Positions 47,692-55,239 of a stretch of 59,617 nt of DNA are shown here, piece after piece. Source of the stretch: Chloroflexota bacterium (lineage in GTDB: Bacteria; Chloroflexota; Dehalococcoidia; Bin125); assembly GCA_003228175.2 (NCBI GenBank), contig QGNQ01000011.1, positions 1-59,617 of the forward strand. The letters run 5' to 3'. The first letter of the stretch is position 1, and the number at the start of each line of letters is the position of its first letter. Made by a program: the position numbers and the translations under genes. Below the pieces are notes generated by a model. The model saw only the letters and a program-made list of their open reading frames with translations. It was not told the origin of the DNA and ran no database searches.

Positions 47692-50028
47692 GTGGCGAGT
47701 GCTGGTCCTGGGGGTCCGTTGCCGATCGGTCGGCCTGCGTCGACTGGGCGGCTGACGGCGAGTGCGGGCCCGGGCCCGGGCCCGGCAGCGCTTGCGCCGC
47801 CGCCGCGCCGCCGCAGCCGCCTGCGCCGGACGACGAAGATCGGCGGGCTGGCGGTGCCGGTCTGGCTGCCGCTGGGCGGCCTGGGGCTGCTGGCGGCGGC
47901 CGAGACGGGCCGCGTTGACGGACCGCACCGTGAACTCTTCTTCAATATCGCCAATTTCTGGGTGCTGTACGCGCTGCTGCCCCTGGCGCTGATCGTGATC
48001 GCCTACGGCATCGCCCGGCGGGCGCGGGTCTGGCGCATTGGCCGGGCGGACTTCCAGTTCGACAACCCACGCGTGCGGTTGCGCCGCATGTTGCGCGGCG
48101 GCGTGGGTACGGAGCGGGTGCTGCGCGACCCGTACTCGGGGATCATGCACCTCTGCATCATGTCGAGCATCGTGGTGCTCTTCCTGGTCACGGCGTTGCT
48201 GGCAATCGATGACTACCTGCCGGACGATAAGGTCCGGATCCTGGTGGGTGACCGCTACCTCGGCTACTCGCTGGTGGGGGACATCTTCGGCCTGATTGGG
48301 TTGATCGGCGTTGGCATGGCGATCGCGCATCGCTGGGTGCGGCCGCGGACCGGCTGGCTGCCCAGCTTTGAGGACAAGCTGATCGTGGGGGGGCTGGGCC
48401 TGCTGCTGCTGACAGGATTCTTTGTCGAGGGCATCCGCATCCAGACGTCTGAGATCGCGGCCAACCGGGAGTGGTCGTACTGGTCGCCGGGGGGGTTCGT
48501 GGTGGCGGAGATGTTGAGCGGCGTCAGCACGGGCGCCCTGCTCGACGCGCACAAAGCGCTGTGGTGGTTCCACATGGTGGCGGCCCTGAGCTGGATCAGC
48601 CTGCTGGGCTACACGAAGCTCAACCACTTGGCCTACGCGCCGGCCAACGCCTTCCTGAAGAGCACGGGTTCCAGTGGCAAGCTGCCAATGATCGCCAACA
48701 TCGAGGAGCAGGAGCACTTCGGGGTTAGCCAGTTGGAGCACTTCACGCAGAAACAGCTATTCGAGCTGGATGTGTGCGTGCGCTGCGGCCGCTGCACGGA
48801 CAATTGCCCAGCGGATATCGCCGGGCAGCCGCTCTCGCCGATGCACATTATTCAGGACCTCAAGGCCTACGCGAGCGACGTTGGCGAGCGCAAGGCGGGC
48901 AATCTGGCCCGAGGCGCTCCCATCGACGAAGGGCTGGCGGGCGCGCCGGTGATGGTGGGCGAGGTGATTCGGGACGAGTCGCTCTGGGCCTGCCGCACGT
49001 GTGGCGCTTGCGTGCAGGAATGCCCCGTCTTCATTGAGCACATCCCCACGATCGTCGATATGCGCCGCAGCCTCGTCATGGAGGAGGCGCGGATGCCGGA
49101 GACGGTGCAGACGACGCTGGAGACGCTGGAGCGCCAGGGCCACCCCTGGCGTGGCACGCCGCACACCCGGGAGTCGTGGATGGATGGGCTGGACGTGCCG
49201 CTCTGGACGGGCGAGCAGGAGTACCTCTATTTCGTGGGTTGCACGGGCGCACTGGTCGATCGGGTGCAGCCGATCACCCGATCCGTCGTGCGGCTGCTGC
49301 GCGAGGCGGGGGTGAGCTTCGGGGTGCTGGCGGGCCAAGAGACGTGCAACGGGGATCCGGCGCGACGGCTGGGCAACGAGTATCTGTTCCAGATCCTGGC
49401 GGAAGGGCTCATCGCGACGCTTGACGAGGGCGGCGTGAAGAAGATCGTGACGCACTGTCCACACTGCTTCAACACGTTCAAGAATGAGTATCCGGAGTTG
49501 GGCGGCCACTACGAGGTGCTGCACCACAGCAGCTTGCTGGAGCGGCTGCTGGATGACGGCAAGCTGCAGCCCAAGCAGGGGGGTGAGACGCAGCTGGTGA
49601 CGTTCCACGACTCGTGCTATCTGGGCCGACACAACAACCTCTATGACGCGCCCCGCAACATCCTGCAGCAGATCCCCAACGTGACGCTGGTCGAGATGCC
49701 GCGGAACCGTGAGCAGGGGCTCTGTTGCGGGGCTGGGGGCGGAAATATGTGGATGGAGGAGCAGGGGCGCGCGCGCGTCAACGAGGTGCGTGTGGCGGAG
49801 GCGCTGAGCACGGGCGCCAGCGCGGCCTGCACGGCGTGTCCGTTCTGCGTGCAGATGTTCGAGTCAGGCGTGGGCACGGTGCAGATGGGCGCCGAGGAAT
49901 CGGACCGGCTGGGCGTGTTCGACATCGTTGAGTTCCTTGATGTGGCCGTTCCGGTCAGCGCCGTGCCGGCGGGAACGGCGCCTGAGAGTGCCGCGCCCGA
50001 GGCGACCGCGTCGCAGGACGAGGATTGA
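47692..50028 (+). CDS. etfD: EtfD-type membrane ETF:menaquinone oxidoreductase
   Basis: A 778-residue fusion protein. A Pro/Gly-rich start leads to a NarI-like membrane domain (residues about 50-340, five or more helices), then two 4Fe-4S motifs (CVRCGRCTDNCP near 360, CRTCGACVQECP near 433) and two CCG domains (FVGCTGA, ETCNGDPARR, CPHC; then SCYLGRHN, LCCGAGGG, CTACPFC). The first CCG motif reads CNG, as I recall for other EtfD proteins. EtfD passes electrons from reduced EtfAB to menaquinone. Its position directly before etfB and etfA supports this. The GTG start follows GGAGAGG. Confidence 0.9.
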   Translation: MASAGPGGPLPIGRPASTGRLTASAGPGPGPAALAPPPRRRSRLRRTTKIGGLAVPVWLPLGGLGLLAAAETGRVDGPHRELFFNIANFWVLYALLPLALIVIAYGIARRARVWRIGRADFQFDNPRVRLRRMLRGGVGTERVLRDPYSGIMHLCIMSSIVVLFLVTALLAIDDYLPDDKVRILVGDRYLGYSLVGDIFGLIGLIGVGMAIAHRWVRPRTGWLPSFEDKLIVGGLGLLLLTGFFVEGIRIQTSEIAANREWSYWSPGGFVVAEMLSGVSTGALLDAHKALWWFHMVAALSWISLLGYTKLNHLAYAPANAFLKSTGSSGKLPMIANIEEQEHFGVSQLEHFTQKQLFELDVCVRCGRCTDNCPADIAGQPLSPMHIIQDLKAYASDVGERKAGNLARGAPIDEGLAGAPVMVGEVIRDESLWACRTCGACVQECPVFIEHIPTIVDMRRSLVMEEARMPETVQTTLETLERQGHPWRGTPHTRESWMDGLDVPLWTGEQEYLYFVGCTGALVDRVQPITRSVVRLLREAGVSFGVLAGQETCNGDPARRLGNEYLFQILAEGLIATLDEGGVKKIVTHCPHCFNTFKNEYPELGGHYEVLHHSSLLERLLDDGKLQPKQGGETQLVTFHDSCYLGRHNNLYDAPRNILQQIPNVTLVEMPRNREQGLCCGAGGGNMWMEEQGRARVNEVRVAEALSTGASAACTACPFCVQMFESGVGTVQMGAEESDRLGVFDIVEFLDVAVPVSAVPAGTAPESAAPEATASQDED

Positions 50029-50171
50029 GCCTGCGTAACCCAGCCGTTTGATTCGGTCTCAGCGCGGCGCAAGAATGCGCCTTGTTGGCGCAGCCTGCGC
50101 TGGGCTGGCCTTCGTTGGACGAGAACCATGCGTTGTGGCCCCGTGGTGGGGCGTGATTGAGGAGGATTTCG

Positions 50172-50978
50172 ATGGACGCGATCGTTTGCGTCAAGCAGAT
50201 CCCCGACCCGGAAACGCCGGCAGCGGCGTTCAGCGTCGACGAGACGGCGATGAAGGTCGTTCAAGCGTCGGGCGTCTCGCCGGTCATCAACCCGTTCGAT
50301 CAGCAGGGCGTGGAAGCGGCGCTGCGGCTGCGCGAGGCGGCCGGTGGCGAGGGCACGATCTCGGTGCTGTCGTTGGGACCGGACTCGGCCCGCGACGCGA
50401 TCAAGACCGGCCTGGCGATGGGCGCGGACGAGGGCTACCAGCTCAACGACGCCGCCTTCGAGGGGGGTGACGCTTGGACAACGGGGCTGGCGCTGGCGAA
50501 GGCGATTGAGAAGATCGGCGTGCCGGAGGTGCTGATCTTTGGACGCCAGGCAGCGGACCTGGACCAGGGGACCGTGGGGAGCATCGTGGCCGAGCTGTTG
50601 GGGCTGCCCTCGGCCACCGTCCTGCGGTCGGCGGAGTTGGAGGACGGCGCGATCACGGTGTCGCGCGTGGTGGCGGATGGGTTCGAGTCGATCACGACGC
50701 CCATGCCGGCCGTGCTGACGATCAGCAACGAGTTCGGCGACCCGCGCTACCCACAGCTGCGACAGATCATGCAGGCGGCGAAGAAGCAGGTCACGGTGTG
50801 GAGCCCCGTCGATATTGGTCTGGACGCGGCCCAGGTGGGGGCGGCCGGGGCGCGAGTGAAGATGCATGCGCTCTTCCAGCCCAAAAACGAGACTCAGTGC
50901 GAGTTCATCGAGGCCGATACGGCCGAGGAGAAGGCGACCCAGCTGGCCGCCAAGCTGCGCGAGGTGAAGCTCCTCTAA
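50172..50978 (+). CDS. etfB: Electron transfer flavoprotein, beta subunit
   Basis: A 268-residue subunit that binds AMP (or FAD in bifurcating types). It begins DAIVCVKQIPDPETPAAAFS, then INPFDQQGVEAALRLRE, and IFGRQAADLDQGTVGSIVAE, all standard EtfB blocks. GGAGGA (50161-50166) precedes the ATG. With EtfA it collects electrons from acyl-CoA dehydrogenases and delivers them to EtfD. It lies in the order etfD-etfB-etfA with gaps of 143 and 61 bp. Confidence 0.95.
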   Translation: MDAIVCVKQIPDPETPAAAFSVDETAMKVVQASGVSPVINPFDQQGVEAALRLREAAGGEGTISVLSLGPDSARDAIKTGLAMGADEGYQLNDAAFEGGDAWTTGLALAKAIEKIGVPEVLIFGRQAADLDQGTVGSIVAELLGLPSATVLRSAELEDGAITVSRVVADGFESITTPMPAVLTISNEFGDPRYPQLRQIMQAAKKQVTVWSPVDIGLDAAQVGAAGARVKMHALFQPKNETQCEFIEADTAEEKATQLAAKLREVKLL

Positions 50979-51039
50979 GACGCGGCAGGCATCGCGACGG
51001 TGACCCCGCCCGGGTCGGGCGGCAGCAAAGGATAAGCAC

Positions 51040-52026
51040 ATGGCACAGATTCTGGTCTTTGGAGAGAGCGGCGCGGACGGGGATCCGGTCGCGATTACGG
51101 CGGAGCTGCTGGGCGCGGCCACACGCCTGAACGAGGCGATCGGCGGCGACGGCGTGGCCTGCGCGCTGATCGGCGCGGAACTGGAGATGGCCGCGCAGGC
51201 GGCGATCGCGGCAGGCGCGAGCACGGTCTACCGCGCCCAACACGACGCCCTGGCGCAGTATCAGACAGATTCCTACCTGCCGGTTGCGGCGGCGATCGTG
51301 GAGCAGGTGGCGCCGGCCATCGTGCTGTTCGGGCAGACCAGCCTGGGCCGGGACCTGGCGCCGCGCTTGGCCACGCGCCTCGGCAGCGCGGTGGCGATGG
51401 ACGCCCTTGCCTTGGCGGCGGCAGGCGACCGGGTGCAGGTCACACGCTCGTGCTACGGCGGCAACGCGCGCCAGGTGGTGACGGTGGAGAGCGACCCGCA
51501 AGTGGTCACTGTGCGGGCGAAGTCGCAGGATCCGTTGCCTGAGGACACGAGCCGGACGGGAGACATCGTGGCGGTTGACGCGGCGCCGGGCGCGGCGCGG
51601 GCTCGGGTCGTCGGCAAAGAGACCGCCGACACCTCCGGCGTGCGACTGGAGGATGCGACCATCGTCGTGTCCGGCGGTCGCGGCCTGGGTGCGCCGGAGG
51701 CGTTCGCCGATTTGGAGCGCATCGCGGCGGACTTGGGCGCGGCTGTGGGGGCGAGTCGGGCGGCGTGCGACCTGGGCTGGTATCCGCCCAGCCAGCAGGT
51801 GGGGTTGACCGGCACGATTGTCTCGCCGGAACTCTACGTGGCGATCGCGATCAGCGGCGCGAGCCAGCATATGGCCGGCTGTGGCGGCAGCAAGAACATC
51901 ATCGCGATCAACAAAGATCCCGACGCGAACATCTTCCGCTACTGCCGCTTTGGGATCGTGGACGACTACAAGAAGGTGTTGCCGCAGCTCGAATTGGAGT
52001 TGAAGCAGCTCGTGGCGGACCGCTAG
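51040..52026 (+). CDS. etfA: Electron transfer flavoprotein, alpha subunit
   Basis: A 328-residue FAD-binding subunit. The N-terminal domain (ILVFGESGADGDPVAITAEL) is followed by the C-terminal FAD domain with VVSGGRGLGAPEAF, LGWYPPSQQVGLTGTIVSPE, and the signature SGASQHMAGCGGSKNIIAIN ending in DPDANIFRYCRFGIVDDYKK. AAAGGA precedes the ATG. It partners EtfB and converges on a DinB-family gene 46 bp downstream. Confidence 0.95.
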   Translation: MAQILVFGESGADGDPVAITAELLGAATRLNEAIGGDGVACALIGAELEMAAQAAIAAGASTVYRAQHDALAQYQTDSYLPVAAAIVEQVAPAIVLFGQTSLGRDLAPRLATRLGSAVAMDALALAAAGDRVQVTRSCYGGNARQVVTVESDPQVVTVRAKSQDPLPEDTSRTGDIVAVDAAPGAARARVVGKETADTSGVRLEDATIVVSGGRGLGAPEAFADLERIAADLGAAVGASRAACDLGWYPPSQQVGLTGTIVSPELYVAIAISGASQHMAGCGGSKNIIAINKDPDANIFRYCRFGIVDDYKKVLPQLELELKQLVADR

Positions 52027-52072
52027 CTCAGGCGTCGATTGGGTCCCGGAGAGATGTGAGGCCGCGAAAGGG

Positions 52073-52549
52073 CTAGGCGTGCCCGCGCGCTTTGCGCCAG
52101 GCGCGGATTTCGGAGGCGTGCTCGGTGTCGTGGTCGATGAAGCCGTCGATGAACTTGTCCGGCGACATGGAGTGGCCGCCGAGCTCGTAGCGGGCTTGCG
52201 CGCGTTCTTCGTCCGACATCCCGGCCAGTAGCGAAACCATCTCGGCGCGCGAAGTGCGCAGTTGCCGCTGCAGCGTCTCACCGCTGAGCGAGCGCGTGCG
52301 GGCGTGCCAATCGAGGTTCATTTGGTCGTCGTCCGGCTGCGCGAATTCTTGGCCGCGCTCCAGCGCCACGAGTGCGGCAACGCCCCAGGCATCCCAGGCC
52401 AGCAGATGCGCGAGCGCCTGGCGGACGCTCCAGTCGCCCACGACCCCGGGCTCGTCGAGTAGGGCGTCGTCCAGGCCGACGATGCTCTGCACGAGTTTGG
52501 CGCGCGCGTCGTCCAGGTCAGCGGTACTGCTGCGGGCCTCAATGACCAT
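52073..52549 (-). CDS. DinB/ClbS-family four-helix protein
   Basis: A 158-residue four-helix-bundle protein of the DinB/YfiT superfamily. The metal-ligand pattern is visible as GDWSVRQALAHLLAWDAWGV (first His) and FIDGFIDHDTEHASEIRAWR (second and third His). Members include thiol-dependent transferases, such as mycothiol or bacillithiol S-transferases, and DNA-damage proteins; the specific function is unknown. GGAGGT lies before the ATG at 52549. It faces a 410-bp gap before coaE. Confidence 0.8.
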   Translation of the reverse strand: MVIEARSSTADLDDARAKLVQSIVGLDDALLDEPGVVGDWSVRQALAHLLAWDAWGVAALVALERGQEFAQPDDDQMNLDWHARTRSLSGETLQRQLRTSRAEMVSLLAGMSDEERAQARYELGGHSMSPDKFIDGFIDHDTEHASEIRAWRKARGHA

Positions 52550-52835
52550 AGGACCTCCGTCGGCTGGGACTGACCGAGTCTGGTCGGGACGTGCGCGGTC
52601 CCCGGGGTTAAGTATCGCGATTGTGGCGTTGGGCGGTTGCACCCCAGTGTCTCGCGGACGACGCTCGCACGCAGGGCTGGAATCGGGCGTCATCGCCCAG
52701 GTGGCTGCGCGTGGCCGGGACCGTACCAGACGGATTGGGGGGTGGTACGTACCGTGTCTAACAGACGCTGATCCGGTAGAACGCGTTGTGCTACCTGGGC
52801 TTCCCTTCGGGGAAATCTTTGCCAATGTGGATTGG
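52550..52835. other. Structured intergenic region, no gene seen
   Basis: No convincing coding frame. Features: a 10-bp perfect palindrome GGTACGTACC (52744-52753), a hairpin of TTCCC-TTCG-GGGAA with a UUCG-type tetraloop (52801-52814), and CCAATGTGGATTGG (inverted repeat, about 52822-52835) just before the coaE promoter. It may hold a small RNA or operators; I cannot assign a family. Confidence 0.45.
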
Positions 52836-52865
52836 TTGACGCTGCCAATCAGTGCTGGCTAGTCT
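52836..52865 (+). promoter_or_regulatory. Promoter upstream of coaE
   Basis: TTGACG (52836-52841), an 18-base spacer and TAGTCT (52860-52865). The transcript would begin near 52872, exactly where a 7-bp hairpin (52872-52878 with 52883-52889) starts. TATGAT at 52894-52899 is a second candidate -10. Confidence 0.5.
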
Positions 52866-52871
52866 CGTCGG

Positions 52872-52889
52872 CGGCCCCGTATGGGGCCG
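52872..52889 (+). promoter_or_regulatory. Hairpin at the predicted 5' end of the coaE mRNA
   Basis: Seven perfect pairs (52872-52878 with 52883-52889) close on a GTAT loop. If the promoter at 52836-52865 is used, the mRNA starts with this hairpin, which might protect its 5' end. Confidence 0.4.
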
Positions 52890-52959
52890 TCTCTATGATC
52901 CGAACCAGCAGCGTGGCCCGGAGAGGGCATTGGCTGCGAATCCTGGCTTGGGGGGCCGC

Positions 52960-53601
52960 ATGCGCTCAATTGGGTTGACCGGGGGGATCGCGTCCGGCAA
53001 GTCGACCGTGACCGGCACACTGGCCGATCTCGGCGCGACGATTATCGACGCCGACCGGCTGGGGCATCGCACGTATGAGCCCGGGACGGAGACGTTCGCG
53101 CAGGTGGTGGCGGCCTTTGGCGCCGACATTGTTGGTGAGGACGGCACGATCGATCGGCCGACCCTTGGCGGCAAGGTCTTTGGTGAGCCGGGGGCGATGA
53201 CGCGGCTGACCGATATCGTCTGGCCGGGCATCGCCGCGCTGGCCGTGGAGGAGATGGCGGCGGCGCGAGCGGCGGGCGTCGAAGTCGCTGTTGTGGAGGC
53301 CGCGGTGCTGTTCGAGGCCGGGTGGGAGACCCTGGTCGACGAGGTCTGGGTGATCAGCGTTCCGCCGGCGGTGGCGCGGCAGCGGCTGATGGATCGCAAC
53401 GGGTTCAGCGCCGAAGAGGCGGACAAGCGCATTGGATCGCAGCTCAGCAACGCGGAGCGGGAGGCCCGGGCGGATGTCGTGATCAGCACGGACTGCTCGT
53501 TGGACGAAGTGCGCAGCCGAGTAGAATCGGCGTGGCAGGCGCTGCAGGCACGCACGTCGATGACGGATGCGGGCCTGACGGGCACGGGCGCGACGGAATA
53601 G
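52960..53601 (+). CDS. coaE: Dephospho-CoA kinase
   Basis: A 213-residue P-loop kinase that phosphorylates dephospho-CoA at the 3' hydroxyl, the last step of CoA synthesis. It opens MRSIGLTGGIASGKSTV, followed by IIDADRLGHRTYEPG, the CoA-domain AAVLFEAGWETLVDEVWVIS and RIGSQLSNAEREARADVVIS. Start 52960 is set by homology; a 36-codon in-frame extension upstream is rejected. CoA supply fits the acyl-CoA enzymes nearby, though the gene is followed by an unrelated AAA/VWA cluster after 45 bp. Confidence 0.95.
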   Translation: MRSIGLTGGIASGKSTVTGTLADLGATIIDADRLGHRTYEPGTETFAQVVAAFGADIVGEDGTIDRPTLGGKVFGEPGAMTRLTDIVWPGIAALAVEEMAAARAAGVEVAVVEAAVLFEAGWETLVDEVWVISVPPAVARQRLMDRNGFSAEEADKRIGSQLSNAEREARADVVISTDCSLDEVRSRVESAWQALQARTSMTDAGLTGTGATE

Positions 53602-53646
53602 CGCCGCAGGACGAGTCCCCAGATCGAATCGCCCCTCGCGGGGCCA

Positions 53647-54561
53647 ATGACCGGAGTCCCATTGATGACCAGCGCAGCCGACGGCACCGTGGCGCAGTAC
53701 CAATCCTGGGAGGTGGAGGAGTTTCGCGCGCTGGAGGAGCCCTACTACGTGCCGGTCTCGGACGAGGTGGAGCTGTTTCGATCGGCGTGGGAGTCGAAGG
53801 TGCCGGTGCTGCTGAAGGGGCCGACGGGCTGCGGCAAGACCCGCTTCGTGGAGTACATGGCCTATCACCTCAACCGCCCCACATTCGTGGAACGGGACGG
53901 CGAGCAGGTGATCGAGGAGGAGAGCAACCTGCCGCTCGTGACCGTGGCCTGTCATGAGGACCTGACGGCCAGCGACTTGGTGGGGCGCTATCTGCTGGAG
54001 GGGGAGGAGACGGTCTGGATTGACGGACCCTTGACGCGGGCCGTGAAGGCGGGGGCGATTTGCTACCTGGACGAGGTGGTGGAGGCGCGCAAGGACACGA
54101 CCGTCTTGATCCACCCGCTGACGGACCACCGCCGGATCCTGCCGATTGAGAAGAAGTCGCAGCTGCTGCAAGCGCGCGACGGTTTCCTGCTGGTGATCTC
54201 TTTCAACCCGGGCTACCAGAGTGCGCTCAAGGATCTGAAGCAGAGCACACGCCAGCGCTTCATCTCGATTGAGTTCGACTATCCGCCGCGGGAGACGGAG
54301 GCGGCGATCGTGGCGCACGAGTCCGGCGTTGACATGGATGTCGCGACGAACCTGGCGAAGATGGCGGAGAAGGTCCGCAACCTGCGGGAGCACGGTCTGT
54401 CTGAGGGCGCGAGCACGCGGCTGCTGATCTACGCGGGCAAGCTGATGCAGCGCGGGATCACGCCGCGCCGTGCGTGCCAGGTGTCGGTCGCCTGGGCACT
54501 CACGGACGACCGCGATGTGCAACGGAGCATCGAGGAAGTCATCTCCTCGATCTTCGAGTAG
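53647..54561 (+). CDS. CbbQ/NirQ/NorQ-type MoxR AAA+ ATPase
   Basis: A 304-residue AAA+ protein. Walker A is [18 protein letters not shown], Walker [15 protein letters not shown], sensor [20 protein letters not shown] and a C-terminal CbbQ lid ([20 protein letters not shown]). CbbQ and NorQ proteins pair with large VWA proteins (CbbO, NorD) to remodel RuBisCO or mature NO reductase. Here the VWA partner is encoded 0.7 kb downstream, with a phosphoesterase gene between, and neither RuBisCO nor NO reductase genes are present. ATG 53647 or ATG 53665 could start it. Confidence 0.92.
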   Translation: MTGVPLMTSAADGTVAQYQSWEVEEFRALEEPYYVPVSDEVELFRSAWESKVPVLLKGPTGCGKTRFVEYMAYHLNRPTFVERDGEQVIEEESNLPLVTVACHEDLTASDLVGRYLLEGEETVWIDGPLTRAVKAGAICYLDEVVEARKDTTVLIHPLTDHRRILPIEKKSQLLQARDGFLLVISFNPGYQSALKDLKQSTRQRFISIEFDYPPRETEAAIVAHESGVDMDVATNLAKMAEKVRNLREHGLSEGASTRLLIYAGKLMQRGITPRRACQVSVAWALTDDRDVQRSIEEVISSIFE

Positions 54562-54567
54562 CGGACG

Positions 54568-55173
54568 ATGCGGCTCGGTATCGTCTCGGACGTGCACGGC
54601 AACATTGAGGCGCTGGACATCGCGATCGAGCAGATGGGCGCGGTGGACGAGTTGCTCTGCGCGGGCGACGCGTGCTACCAGTTTCGCTTTTCGAATGAAG
54701 TCGCGGCCCGCCTGCGGGAGGTTGGCGCTCGCTACGTGCTAGGCAACCACGAGGAGATCCTGCTGAGCCCGGCGGGGATTCGGGCGCAGGAGTCGGCGCG
54801 GGTGGACCAGGAGCTCCTGGAGTGGACGCGCAGCCAGCCCTCAACGATTCAGGTGGAGGTGGGCGGCAAGCGACTGCTGATGTTCCACGCGACGCCGTGG
54901 CAGCCGAATCGGGACTACCTGTATCCATCGAGCCCGGAGCTGCGCAAGCTGGCGGCGGAGGAGGCGGACTACATCATTTACGGGCACACGCATTATCAGA
55001 TGGCCCGTCGGATTGGGCGCGCGCTGGTGATCAACCCCGGATCGACGGGCGATCCGCGTGACCCGAACAACGACTTCCAGGTCTCGTATGCTGTACTCGA
55101 TACGGAAACCGACGCGGTGGAGATCGGGAACTTTTCCGACCCCACGCGCACCATCGCCAAACACTCGGGGTAG
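54568..55173 (+). CDS. Metallophosphoesterase (YfcE/MJ0936-like)
   Basis: A 201-residue calcineurin-like phosphoesterase. All metal motifs are intact: IVSDVHGN, CAGDA, LGNHEE, MFHATPW, YGHTHYQM and INPGSTG. Relatives act as phosphodiesterases or protein phosphatases; the substrate here is unknown. It begins six bases after the CbbQ-type gene and lies directly before the VWA gene, so it is part of the same operon and may control the AAA/VWA machine or its client (inference). Confidence 0.92.
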   Translation: MRLGIVSDVHGNIEALDIAIEQMGAVDELLCAGDACYQFRFSNEVAARLREVGARYVLGNHEEILLSPAGIRAQESARVDQELLEWTRSQPSTIQVEVGGKRLLMFHATPWQPNRDYLYPSSPELRKLAAEEADYIIYGHTHYQMARRIGRALVINPGSTGDPRDPNNDFQVSYAVLDTETDAVEIGNFSDPTRTIAKHSG

Positions 55174-55239
55174 TCGATGCCGGCCACCGCGAACCGATAG
55201 ACGGGCCCTCCCGCCGCATGCCGATCTGGTCGATGCTCC

